NCBI GenBank assembly: GCA_020853575.1
Contig: JADYYP010000073.1
Coordinates: 1 to 39,985, forward strand
Source: Planctomycetota bacterium
Lineage (GTDB): Bacteria > Planctomycetota > UBA1135 > GCA-002686595
Direction of reading: 5' to 3'
DNA: 39,985 bases
Part shown: positions 1 to 6,333 of the stretch, piece after piece
Position numbering within the stretch: position 1 is the stretch's first letter
Layout of the letters: every line of letters begins with the position of its first letter
Program-made: the position numbers and the translations under genes
The notes under the pieces: model-generated
What the model saw: only the letters and a program-made list of their open reading frames with translations
Told to the model about the DNA's origin: nothing
Database searches by the model: none

Positions 1-75
1 CGAGAAGAAGCCCGACGAGAAGAAGCCCGACGAGAAGAAGCCCGACGAGAAGAAGCCCGACGAGAAGAAGCCCGA
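1..75 (+). repeat. 15-bp tandem repeat, five copies (EKKPD)
   Basis: Unit CGAGAAGAAGCCCGA is repeated five times with no mismatch, in phase with the reading frame. Identity at synonymous sites implies recent slippage expansion, and the array probably continues left of the window. Confidence 0.95.
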
Positions 76-100
76 CGACGAGAAGCCCAAGGACGGCTGA
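2..100 (+). CDS. C-terminal end of a Lys/Glu/Pro/Asp-repeat protein (partial)
   Basis: Only the last 32 codons are inside the window; the 5' end lies to the left. The reading frame encodes five perfect copies of the pentapeptide EKKPD, then a degenerate DEKPKDG tail and a TGA at 98-100. The sequence is highly charged and Pro-rich, so it is expected to be an extended, disordered tail or spacer. Such tails occur on ribosomal, cell-wall and DNA-associated proteins, and the function of this one cannot be told. The frame is supported by perfect codon periodicity of the repeat and by the terminator-like hairpin that follows 24 bp after the stop. Confidence 0.75.
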   Translation, partial: EKKPDEKKPDEKKPDEKKPDEKKPDDEKPKDG

Positions 101-123
101 CGCTCGCGCTCGCGCGCGGATCA

Positions 124-160
124 CGGGGCTCGGAACCAAGTGTTCCGGGCCCCGTTCCTT
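124..160 (+). terminator. Intrinsic terminator-like hairpin
   Basis: A 13-bp stem (124-136 with 142-154) carries one G-U wobble and a 5-nt loop CAAGT, followed by TTCCTTT. It sits 24 bp after the stop of the repeat protein. It lies between that gene and the converging minus-strand cluster ending at 338, so it may act in both directions. The T tract is weak. Confidence 0.65.
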
Positions 161-307
161 TGGGTCACGCGTTCGACGCTCGTGCCGAGCCCGCTCGAGA
201 GGCAGCGGAGCGCTCCATGGACGCACGAGGACCGCTCGCGCAGGTCAGTGATCAATCATGGCCTCGACGTCCGGCACCCTCCGAGCGACGGCGCGCACGA
301 CACGACG

Positions 308-334
308 GAGGGCTCGAACCCTCGCTTTCGCGAG
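308..334 (-). terminator. Possible 3' hairpins after the DUF2063 gene
   Basis: Read on the minus strand, a 5-bp stem CTCGC/GCGAG closed by a GAAA tetraloop (334-321) starts 3 nt after the stop codon. It overlaps a second 5-bp stem GAGGG/CCCTC with a 6-nt loop (323-308). The two stems share bases and could be alternatives. There is no T tract, so termination is only a suggestion. Confidence 0.3.
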
Positions 335-337
335 CCT

Positions 338-1117
338 TCAGCTCTCCAGCGCGCGAAACAGGCCATCGCGGGCCCAGGTCTCGAACCACGCTCGCACCGC
401 GGATGAGCCGCGCATCGGGACGTCGCGCAGGCAAGCCGCCAGGCTCTCACCCGCGACCACACGCGCGAGCAATGCGTGCTCGCGCTGGCTCAGCTCGCGC
501 CGCCACACGACGAACTCGCTCCTCCAGACCAGCGTGTGCGTCGTTCGTCGCGCGAGGCTCGCGCGGCGACCGTCGTGAAAGGCCTGCAGGTAGGTGTTTG
601 CGTTGCTCGCGGCGCGCACGATTCTCAGCGCGCGGATCGGCCGCAGCTTCAGCGAGCCCCAACGCTCGGGAGGCCACGCGCGCAGGGATTCGAGTCGCAG
701 CACGTCGTCGCGCGGTGCGTCGAACACGTCTTGCACCGTGCGCTCCAGCCGAGCCAGGTCGACCAGCGCGCCGCGGCAGCGGACGCGCGCGAGGAACGCC
801 GGGAATGCCGCACCGAGCTGGTTCAGGCTGAAATGGCGCGAGGGGTGACGCTCGAGAAAGCGACTGGCGAGCTGTTCGAAGCGCGCGGCGCCGAGGGCTC
901 GCTGGGTGGCGGGGAAGTCGCCCCGCAGGCACTCGACGAGCCGAGCATGGACGAGCTCCGAATACAGCGCGAGCCGCTCGACGGCGCCCAAGGTCGCCGA
1001 CGGCAGGACCTCGCGCTCGATGCGCGCACGCCGCGCGCGGGGCAGCCGCCGCGCGTCGAGCGGACGCTCGATCTCGCGCAGCATCCACAGCTCGAACGAG
1101 CGCAGTCCGCGGTTCAT
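338..1117 (-). CDS. bufC: DUF2063 family partner of the MNIO enzyme (BufC-like)
   Basis: A 259-residue protein with the DUF2063 signature: an N-terminal helical region with LYSELVHARL, a FPA motif and a HPSRHFSLNQLG stretch, then a C-terminal half containing NANTYLQAFHDGR and LARRTTHTLVWR. In known clusters this protein binds the precursor leader and presents it to the DUF692 oxidase. The start chosen is the ATG at 1117, which overlaps the stop of the upstream DUF692 gene in an ATGA arrangement (1114-1117), a sign of translational coupling. A longer in-frame start at 1264 would run inside the DUF692 gene and is unlikely. Family membership is clear; the role follows from the family and the context. 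Confidence 0.85.
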   Translation of the reverse strand: MNRGLRSFELWMLREIERPLDARRLPRARRARIEREVLPSATLGAVERLALYSELVHARLVECLRGDFPATQRALGAARFEQLASRFLERHPSRHFSLNQLGAAFPAFLARVRCRGALVDLARLERTVQDVFDAPRDDVLRLESLRAWPPERWGSLKLRPIRALRIVRAASNANTYLQAFHDGRRASLARRTTHTLVWRSEFVVWRRELSQREHALLARVVAGESLAACLRDVPMRGSSAVRAWFETWARDGLFRALES

Positions 1118-1965
1118 CGGCGCGCTCCCGTGATCGCCGCCGTGCGCTTGCGCGCTTCGAGCGCCTCGGCGTGCACGCGTGCGAAACTCGGAATGCGCTC
1201 GTCCCATTCGATCAGCGTCGCGCGCGGCCCGGAGCGGCGGATCACGCCCTCGTACAGGCGCCACACGGGCTTCGGCACCGGCCCGATGTGCGTGTCGATG
1301 CAGTGCGAGCCGTGGTCGGTGTGCCCCGCGATGTGGATCTGCGCCACACGCTCGAGCGGGATCTCGCTCAAGTACTGCTCGGGATCCCAGCCGTGGTTGC
1401 GAGCGCTGACGTAGACGTTGTTGACGTCGAGCAACAGCGCGCAGTCGCCTTCTTCGGCCATGCGTCCGAGGAACTCGGACTCACGCATGGTGGAGCGCGC
1501 GAACGTGGCGTAGGTCGAGGGATTCTCCAGGACCAGCGGACGTTCGAGGATGTCCTGCACGACGCGGATGCGCTGCACCACGTGGCGCAGCGTGGATTCG
1601 GTGGTCACGAGCGGCAGGAGCTCGTGCGTGTTGCGTCCCGCGACGCCGGTCCAGCACACGTGGTCTCCGAGCCACACGGCATCGATGCGTTCCGCCAGCG
1701 CCTTCAGCTCGCGCAGGTACGCGCGGTCGAGCGGATCCGTGCTGCCGATCGAAAGCGACACACCGTGCATCACGATCGGATAGCGCTGCGCGACCTGCTC
1801 GAGCACCTCCAGCGGTCGCCCGCCGGTCGCCATGAAGTTCTCCGAGATGATCTCGAACCAGTCGACATCGGGCTCGCGCCGCAGCACGTGCTCGAAGTGC
1901 AGCGTGCGCAACCCGACGCCGAACCCGAGCGCGGGGAACGCGAAACCGCGCGCTGCGGCGCGCAT
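1114..1965 (-). CDS. bufB: DUF692 multinuclear non-haem iron oxidase (MNIO, BufB-like)
   Basis: A 283-residue TIM-barrel protein of the DUF692/MbnB family. These enzymes use a di- or tri-iron centre to oxidise Cys residues of a ribosomal peptide. Candidate metal ligands are His68 (MHGVSLSIGS), Asp101-His102 (LGDHVCW), Glu147-Asn148 (LENPSTY), Asp180/Asn182/Asn183 (LLLDVNNVYV), His211/His215 (IHIAGH), Asp224/His226 (DTHIGP) and Glu253. All family hallmarks look intact, so the enzyme should be active. The ATG at 1965 gives normal family length and lies 50 bp after the precursor stop; a GTG at 1995 or the ATG at 2100 are alternatives, the last overlapping the precursor gene. It is co-transcribed with the Cys-rich precursor upstream and the DUF2063 partner downstream. 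Confidence 0.9.
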   Translation of the reverse strand: MRAAARGFAFPALGFGVGLRTLHFEHVLRREPDVDWFEIISENFMATGGRPLEVLEQVAQRYPIVMHGVSLSIGSTDPLDRAYLRELKALAERIDAVWLGDHVCWTGVAGRNTHELLPLVTTESTLRHVVQRIRVVQDILERPLVLENPSTYATFARSTMRESEFLGRMAEEGDCALLLDVNNVYVSARNHGWDPEQYLSEIPLERVAQIHIAGHTDHGSHCIDTHIGPVPKPVWRLYEGVIRRSGPRATLIEWDERIPSFARVHAEALEARKRTAAITGARR

Positions 1966-2014
1966 CGCCACACGCTTTCGCGCCGCTGCGCTCACGCGCG
2001 ACTCGCTCGCCGGC

Positions 2015-2395
2015 TCAGCCCTTGACCGGAACTGCGCAACCACCGCGTCCTTGGCACGAGTTCTTCCCCGCGCAACCGTTGTCTCCGCCGCGGCAACCAC
2101 CCTGGCCCTTGCACGCGTTCATCGCCTTGCACGAGTGCTTGTCGGCGGTCGCGCAGCCTCCGCGTCCACGGCACGAGTTCTTCGCGGCGCAGCCGTTGTT
2201 CCCGGACTTGCATCCGCCGCGTCCCTTGCAGGAGTTGAGTCCCTTGCACGCATGGCGTTCGCCCGCTGAAACCGAGTCGTGGGATTGGCTCGGGCCCGCA
2301 CAACCAGCCGCGCCGGCACCGGCGAACAGTCCGGCGATGGCGGCGGCGACCAGGGGAGCTCTCGTGCGGCGGGACTTGGCGTGCTGGGCGGTCAT
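2015..2395 (-). CDS. bufA: Bufferin-like Cys-rich precursor peptide with duplicated core (BufA2-like)
   Basis: A 126-residue peptide. Residues 1-32 form a twin-Arg-free, positively charged export signal (KSRRTR, then a hydrophobic Ala-rich stretch) ending in AAGC, a possible lipobox with Cys32. Residues 48-120 hold twelve further Cys in four units of C-x5-C-x5-C (for example CKGLNSCKGRGGC) at positions 50, 56, 62, 69, 75, 81, 89, 95, 101, 108, 114 and 120. Units pair into two near-identical 34-residue modules (48-81 and 87-120). The C-x5-C spacing with KGxN motifs is that of BufA2-type bufferin precursors, whose Cys are converted to thiooxazole rings that bind copper. It is the first gene of the bufA-bufB-bufC cluster. 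The start is the ATG at 2395, the only one that gives a signal peptide; no Shine-Dalgarno is visible. Confidence 0.85.
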   Translation of the reverse strand: MTAQHAKSRRTRAPLVAAAIAGLFAGAGAAGCAGPSQSHDSVSAGERHACKGLNSCKGRGGCKSGNNGCAAKNSCRGRGGCATADKHSCKAMNACKGQGGCRGGDNGCAGKNSCQGRGGCAVPVKG

Positions 2396-2493
2396 GGTGG
2401 TGCTTTGCGCGTGGCGTGGCGGGTGGAGGGAAGCGGAATGCGCGGGCCGTCGCCGCAGGGCTGCGCCGGATTGCCGATCCCGTGCGACGCTGC

Positions 2494-2499
2494 TAGGGT
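2494..2499 (+). promoter_or_regulatory. Possible -10 box for the TrpD2-metallopeptidase pair
   Basis: TAGGGT preceded by GC lies 78 bp upstream of the TrpD2-like start, in the 181-bp region that separates it from the divergent precursor gene. It resembles the GC-TAnnnT boxes seen before other genes in the window. No clear -35 box is visible. Confidence 0.25.
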
Positions 2500-2576
2500 A
2501 ACTCGCGTTCCTGCCAAAACTTAGAGGCGCGCCTAGGCCGCGCCAAGGTGGCGGCCGGGTCGACCCCCAGCCCACG

Positions 2577-3641
2577 ATGATCCTGCGCGACCTCTTGCGA
2601 TTGCTCGGCTCGGCCAAGCGCGACGGCCGCAATCTGACGCACGAGGAGGCCTTCCGCGCGTTCGAGCTGCTGTTCGCGGGCGGACAGAGCGAGATCCAGA
2701 TCGGCGCGTTCCTGATCGCGCTGCGCTGGAAAGGTGTCACGGTCGAGGAGCTCACCGCCTTTGCCAAGGCTGCGCGCGCTCACGCCACGATTCCGTGCAA
2801 GGAGATGCGCGATCTGGTGGTCGTCGCTCCGCCCCAAGACGGCATGGACTCGTTTCCGCCGCTCGAAGTCGCCGGTGGCCTGATCGCGGCCGCCGCGGGT
2901 GCGCGCGTGTTGGTGATCACCGATCGCTGCGTGCCGCCCAAGCGCGGATTGACCGCGGCCAGCGTGCTGGAGCGACTCGGGCTCGACATGACCTGGGACC
3001 CCAGCGAGGCCGAGGACTGGGTCGCGAAGGCACGCTTCGCCGTCGTGTCCGCGTCGGGGCTCCTACCGGGACTGATGGGTCTGCGACGTGTGCGCGGCGA
3101 GATCGGCGTGCGCACGCCGCTGGCGACGGTAGAGAAATTGATCGCGCCGGACAAGGCGGCGATCGTGATCGGCGCACAGGGTGGACCGGTGCTCGGTGTG
3201 GCGGTCGAGGTGCTCCAAGCTCTCGGCCACGCGCGCGCCATCGCGATCCAGGGCCCCGAGGGCGGCGTGGTGCCTTCGACCAAGCGCAAGACTCGCGGCA
3301 TCGAGCTCGCCGATGGTTTCCAAGTGCCACTGACGGTCGAGCCCAACGATCTGGGGCTGTGCTGTGGCGAAGAGCCTGAGCTGCCGATGTTCGGTCCGCC
3401 CGACGACGGCTACGGTTCAGGTGACAACAAGGCGCTGGTCGAGGCCTGTGGCGACATGACCGCGGCGGTGCTCGCGGGCGAAGGCGGTTCAGCGCGCTGT
3501 GCGGCATTGTTGAGCGCGGCCTTGATCCTCAAGGCCGCCGGTCGCGCGCCCACGGTGGCCGACGGTGTCTCGCTGGCGACCGAAGCGCTCGATTCCGGCG
3601 AGCCGCGGCGCATCCTCGAGCGGCTCAAGTCGCTCTCGTAG
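2577..3641 (+). CDS. TrpD2-like glycosyltransferase family 3 protein (anthranilate phosphoribosyltransferase homologue)
   Basis: A 354-residue protein with the TrpD layout: an N-terminal helical domain (residues 1-70, including LTHEEAFRAFELLFAGGQSE) and a C-terminal alpha/beta domain. The position where true TrpD carries the PRPP/anthranilate loop GTGGD reads APPQDGMDSFPPLEVAGG, and the later SSKSGSAD-type motif is replaced by VPPKRGLTAASVLERLG. The basic KRKTRG stretch aligns with the region before the metal site. This matches the TrpD2 (YbiB) branch, which lacks normal anthranilate transferase activity and includes nucleic-acid-binding members. No other trp gene is nearby. It is probably co-transcribed with the metallopeptidase starting 6 bp after its stop. 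The fold assignment is firm; the substrate is unknown. Confidence 0.8.
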   Translation: MILRDLLRLLGSAKRDGRNLTHEEAFRAFELLFAGGQSEIQIGAFLIALRWKGVTVEELTAFAKAARAHATIPCKEMRDLVVVAPPQDGMDSFPPLEVAGGLIAAAAGARVLVITDRCVPPKRGLTAASVLERLGLDMTWDPSEAEDWVAKARFAVVSASGLLPGLMGLRRVRGEIGVRTPLATVEKLIAPDKAAIVIGAQGGPVLGVAVEVLQALGHARAIAIQGPEGGVVPSTKRKTRGIELADGFQVPLTVEPNDLGLCCGEEPELPMFGPPDDGYGSGDNKALVEACGDMTAAVLAGEGGSARCAALLSAALILKAAGRAPTVADGVSLATEALDSGEPRRILERLKSLS

Positions 3642-3647
3642 CGCCCG

Positions 3648-4664
3648 ATGACGAGCGAAGAGACGTTCCGCGAGCACAACTGGTCGAGCAAGCCGATCCG
3701 CGACCTCGGACTGAAGATCGAGGGCACGCGCCTCGAGCCGGTGGTGGCCGAATTCCAGCGCGAAATCGAGGCGCTCGGACTGCGCGTGCGGCCGCGCTTC
3801 TACCTCTCGACCGAGTGGGGCGTGGTCACCGGCACGATCGCCATCGCCATCCCGTTCTATCTCGCCGAGGACGAGCTCAGCCAATTGCACGCCGAGAAGG
3901 GCGAGTTCCTCGAAGGCCGCGGGCGGCGCGAGCTGCTGCGCTACTTGCGCCACGAGTTGGGCCACGTGGTCAATTACGCCTACAAGCTGTACGACGACGG
4001 CGAGTGGGTGCGGCTCTTCGGTCCGATCACGCAGCCCTACCTCGAGGACTACCGTCCCTCGCCCTTCAGTCGCCGCTACGTGCGGCACTTGCCGGGTTGG
4101 TACGCGCAGAAACACCCCGACGAGGACTGGGCCGAGACGTTCGCGGTGTGGATGACGCCGGGCATCGACTGGCGCAACGACTACGCCGACCAACCGCTGG
4201 CGCTGAGCAAGCTCGAGTTCTGCGATCGCACGCTGCGCGCGCTCAAGGAGCGCGAGCCCTTGGTGGTCGTCGCCGAGACCGAAGAGGACGTGGCCGAGCT
4301 GGGCTACTCGCTCGAGGAGTACTACGGCCACATGGGTCAGCCCGGCGCCGAATTCCCACACGGGCTCGACGGCGCGCTGCGCGCCATCTTCGACGAGCTC
4401 GTGCCCGAGGCCGCCGGTGCCGCGCCCAAGCCCGCGTCGCGCTTGATCCGCTCGCTCGAGCGGGAGCTGATGGTCAACATCTACCGTTGGACGGGGCACT
4501 TTCCCGAGCGCACACGGGCTCTGATGCGCCACCTCGCGGAGCGCTCGGACGCGCTCTCCTTGGTGTACGACCCGGTCCGCGAGAACGAGGCGACGCTGGC
4601 CTTGGTCACCTTCGTCACGGCGCTCGCCATGAACCACGTGCACTCCGGCACGTACCAGCCCTGA
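3648..4664 (+). CDS. Putative zinc-binding metallopeptidase (HExxH, Peptidase_Mx-like)
   Basis: A 338-residue cytoplasmic protein without signal peptide. The zinc site is H102-E103-L-G-H106 in YLRHELGHVVNYAY, with Glu163 in DEDWAETFAVW as the likely third ligand, spaced about 57 residues away. Residues 77-90 (PFYLAEDELSQLHAEKGE) and the LPGWYAQKHPDEDWAE segment resemble the family of predicted zinc-dependent peptidases found near ATP-grasp ligase genes in several phyla. It follows the TrpD2-like gene by 6 bp, so the two are probably one transcript. An ATP-grasp gene occurs 5.4 kb to the right on the other strand, consistent with but not proving a shared pathway. The substrate is unknown. Confidence 0.75.
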   Translation: MTSEETFREHNWSSKPIRDLGLKIEGTRLEPVVAEFQREIEALGLRVRPRFYLSTEWGVVTGTIAIAIPFYLAEDELSQLHAEKGEFLEGRGRRELLRYLRHELGHVVNYAYKLYDDGEWVRLFGPITQPYLEDYRPSPFSRRYVRHLPGWYAQKHPDEDWAETFAVWMTPGIDWRNDYADQPLALSKLEFCDRTLRALKEREPLVVVAETEEDVAELGYSLEEYYGHMGQPGAEFPHGLDGALRAIFDELVPEAAGAAPKPASRLIRSLERELMVNIYRWTGHFPERTRALMRHLAERSDALSLVYDPVRENEATLALVTFVTALAMNHVHSGTYQP

Positions 4665-4679
4665 CGAGCGCGTCGCGTT

Positions 4680-6230
4680 TCAGGGCTTCAGGCGCGCCAG
4701 CGCGGGATGGTCGGGCGCGATGTGCGTGGCGCGGAACAAGGCGCGTGCATCACCGGGACCACCGGGACCACCCGGCCCGCGAGCGCGCGGCGGACCTCCA
4801 CCCGGGGGAGCGCCACCGGGAGGGCCACCTCGTTCGCCACGTTCGCCGCGCCCACCGGGAGGACCGCCCAGCGGTGCGTCGCCACCGAGCGGATTGAGGA
4901 ACTCCCACACGACCTCGCCCGCGGGCGTGAGCTCGACCACGCGCCCGGTCTCGCCCGCGCACACCAGCGTGTTGCCGTTGGCCAGACGTTGAGCGCCTGA
5001 AATATGACTCGAAAAGTCCGGTGAGCGAGAGCTGGCGACGAGCTCGACACGCACACCGCCCGCAGCGGTGAATGCGTCCTTCAGCGTGTCGCTGGTGAAC
5101 GGCATGCGCAGCTCGTCGGCGCTCGAGAACTCGCGCAGCCCTTGCTCGCCGTTGTTGAACACCAGCACGTTGCCCGCACCCGGCAGGCCGGCCGGGATCC
5201 ACTGCGCGTCGTGCTGGCCGAACAGGGTGCGCTCGCCCGTTCCCTTGTGCCAACGCGGATTGCCCCAGCGGAAGAGCAGATCACCACCGTGGCCCCAGCG
5301 GCCGCCGCTCGAGCCCTTGGCCTCGGCCGTGGTCGTCGAGTGGTCGATGAACCACAGCTCCGACAATTCGCGCGAGCTGAGCACGATCATGTCGAGCTCG
5401 GGCGAGTAGTCGATCGAGTTGCAGTGGAACCAGTCGGCGCCGCGCCCCGGACCGCCGCCGCGATCGCCGCCACCGGCCGCGGGCTTGTCGTCGCCGACGT
5501 AGCCGAGCTTGCGCAGCTTCTCGAGCTCCTCGCGTTCCGCCGCGGTGGGCTCGGGCGTGATCGAGGAGATGTTCACGTCGATGCGCTGCGGCTGCTTCGC
5601 GACCTCGCCGAAGTTCGGCAGTTGCGGATCGCGCTGTTGCACCAGGTGATCCCAGGCGTGCCATTCCCACACCAGCTTGCCGCCGCTCGGCCGCACCGGC
5701 TCGATCTCGAGCACCATGTCGGGCCACAGTTGCTTCGCGGGCAAGAGCCGTGGATCGCGGCCCGCGGCGAGCGCCTCGGCCTCGCTCTTCAACTCCCACG
5801 CGATCAGCAACACGTTTCCGTTCGGCAGCGGCTCGATGTCGTGGTGCTGGAGCCTGGTGCCGTCGGCGCACACGTACTCCCACACGAGCTTGCCGTCCCA
5901 GTCGAGCTCGCGCACTCGCCCGCCCTGGCCACCGCCTTCGAACACATCGCTCGCGACGCGCTCACAGCGCAGCAGATTCCCATTCGGCAGCAGGTACACG
6001 GACTGCCCTGGAGGTGCATCGCTCTTCCACTCGTGGACGGTCTTGCCATCGACGTCGAGCAGGTACGTCGAGGTCGAGCGCAGCGGCGCCAGCAGCGTGA
6101 ATCCGGCGCTGGCGCTCTCGGCCTTCTTCAACAGCCCGCGCTTCTCCGCCGCGGGCGTGGCCCGCGCCGGCGGGGGCGCGGCAGGTTCCTGGGGGAGGTT
6201 GGCGAGGGACAGCAGCGTGAGGAGCAGCAT
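4680..6230 (-). CDS. Secreted arylsulfotransferase-like beta-propeller protein
   Basis: A 516-residue protein with a short hydrophobic N-terminus (MLLLTLLSLANLPQ) that may be a signal peptide, then a Pro/Ala linker. Repeats of the type LLPNGNLLRC, PLPNGNVLLIAWE and RLANGNTLVCAGETGRV, each linked to KLVWEY or EVVWEF strands, are those of the arylsulfotransferase (ASST) propeller. The HHDIEPLPNGN and GQHDAQWIPAG motifs carry the conserved His positions. ASST enzymes move sulfate between phenols in the periplasm; many planctomycete members have no tested activity. Gly/Pro/Arg-rich collagen-like sequence lies near the C-terminus (about residues 445-490), with another Gly-rich stretch about residue 260. 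The gene ends 15 bp from the convergent metallopeptidase. The ATG at 6230 is chosen because it gives the signal peptide. Confidence 0.75.
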   Translation of the reverse strand: MLLLTLLSLANLPQEPAAPPPARATPAAEKRGLLKKAESASAGFTLLAPLRSTSTYLLDVDGKTVHEWKSDAPPGQSVYLLPNGNLLRCERVASDVFEGGGQGGRVRELDWDGKLVWEYVCADGTRLQHHDIEPLPNGNVLLIAWELKSEAEALAAGRDPRLLPAKQLWPDMVLEIEPVRPSGGKLVWEWHAWDHLVQQRDPQLPNFGEVAKQPQRIDVNISSITPEPTAAEREELEKLRKLGYVGDDKPAAGGGDRGGGPGRGADWFHCNSIDYSPELDMIVLSSRELSELWFIDHSTTTAEAKGSSGGRWGHGGDLLFRWGNPRWHKGTGERTLFGQHDAQWIPAGLPGAGNVLVFNNGEQGLREFSSADELRMPFTSDTLKDAFTAAGGVRVELVASSRSPDFSSHISGAQRLANGNTLVCAGETGRVVELTPAGEVVWEFLNPLGGDAPLGGPPGGRGERGERGGPPGGAPPGGGPPRARGPGGPGGPGDARALFRATHIAPDHPALARLKP

Positions 6231-6333
6231 GGTCGTGGTCGATCTCCGTGGTGGAGCGGTGCAACCCTGAGCGTGGGAGAAAGTCCTTGAGCGAATCTTG
6301 CGGTGCGCGCTTTTCGAGGAAATCGTGACGCGC

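Noticed and set aside
308..323. GAGGGTTCGAGCCCTC on the minus strand, similar to a tRNA T-arm
   Set aside because: The loop is 6 nt in the perfect-stem form, and no acceptor, D or anticodon arm can be built around it.
160..831. 223-codon Arg-rich open frame on the plus strand
   Set aside because: It overlaps the DUF2063 gene on the other strand and has low-complexity Arg/Ala content without any recognisable feature.
2525..2534. 10-bp palindrome AGGCGCGCCT between divergent genes
   Set aside because: Short GC-only palindromes are expected by chance at this base composition; the flanks are not symmetric.
2577..3641. Functional anthranilate phosphoribosyltransferase (trpD)
   Set aside because: The GTGGD loop and following Ser/Lys motif are absent and no tryptophan genes are adjacent.
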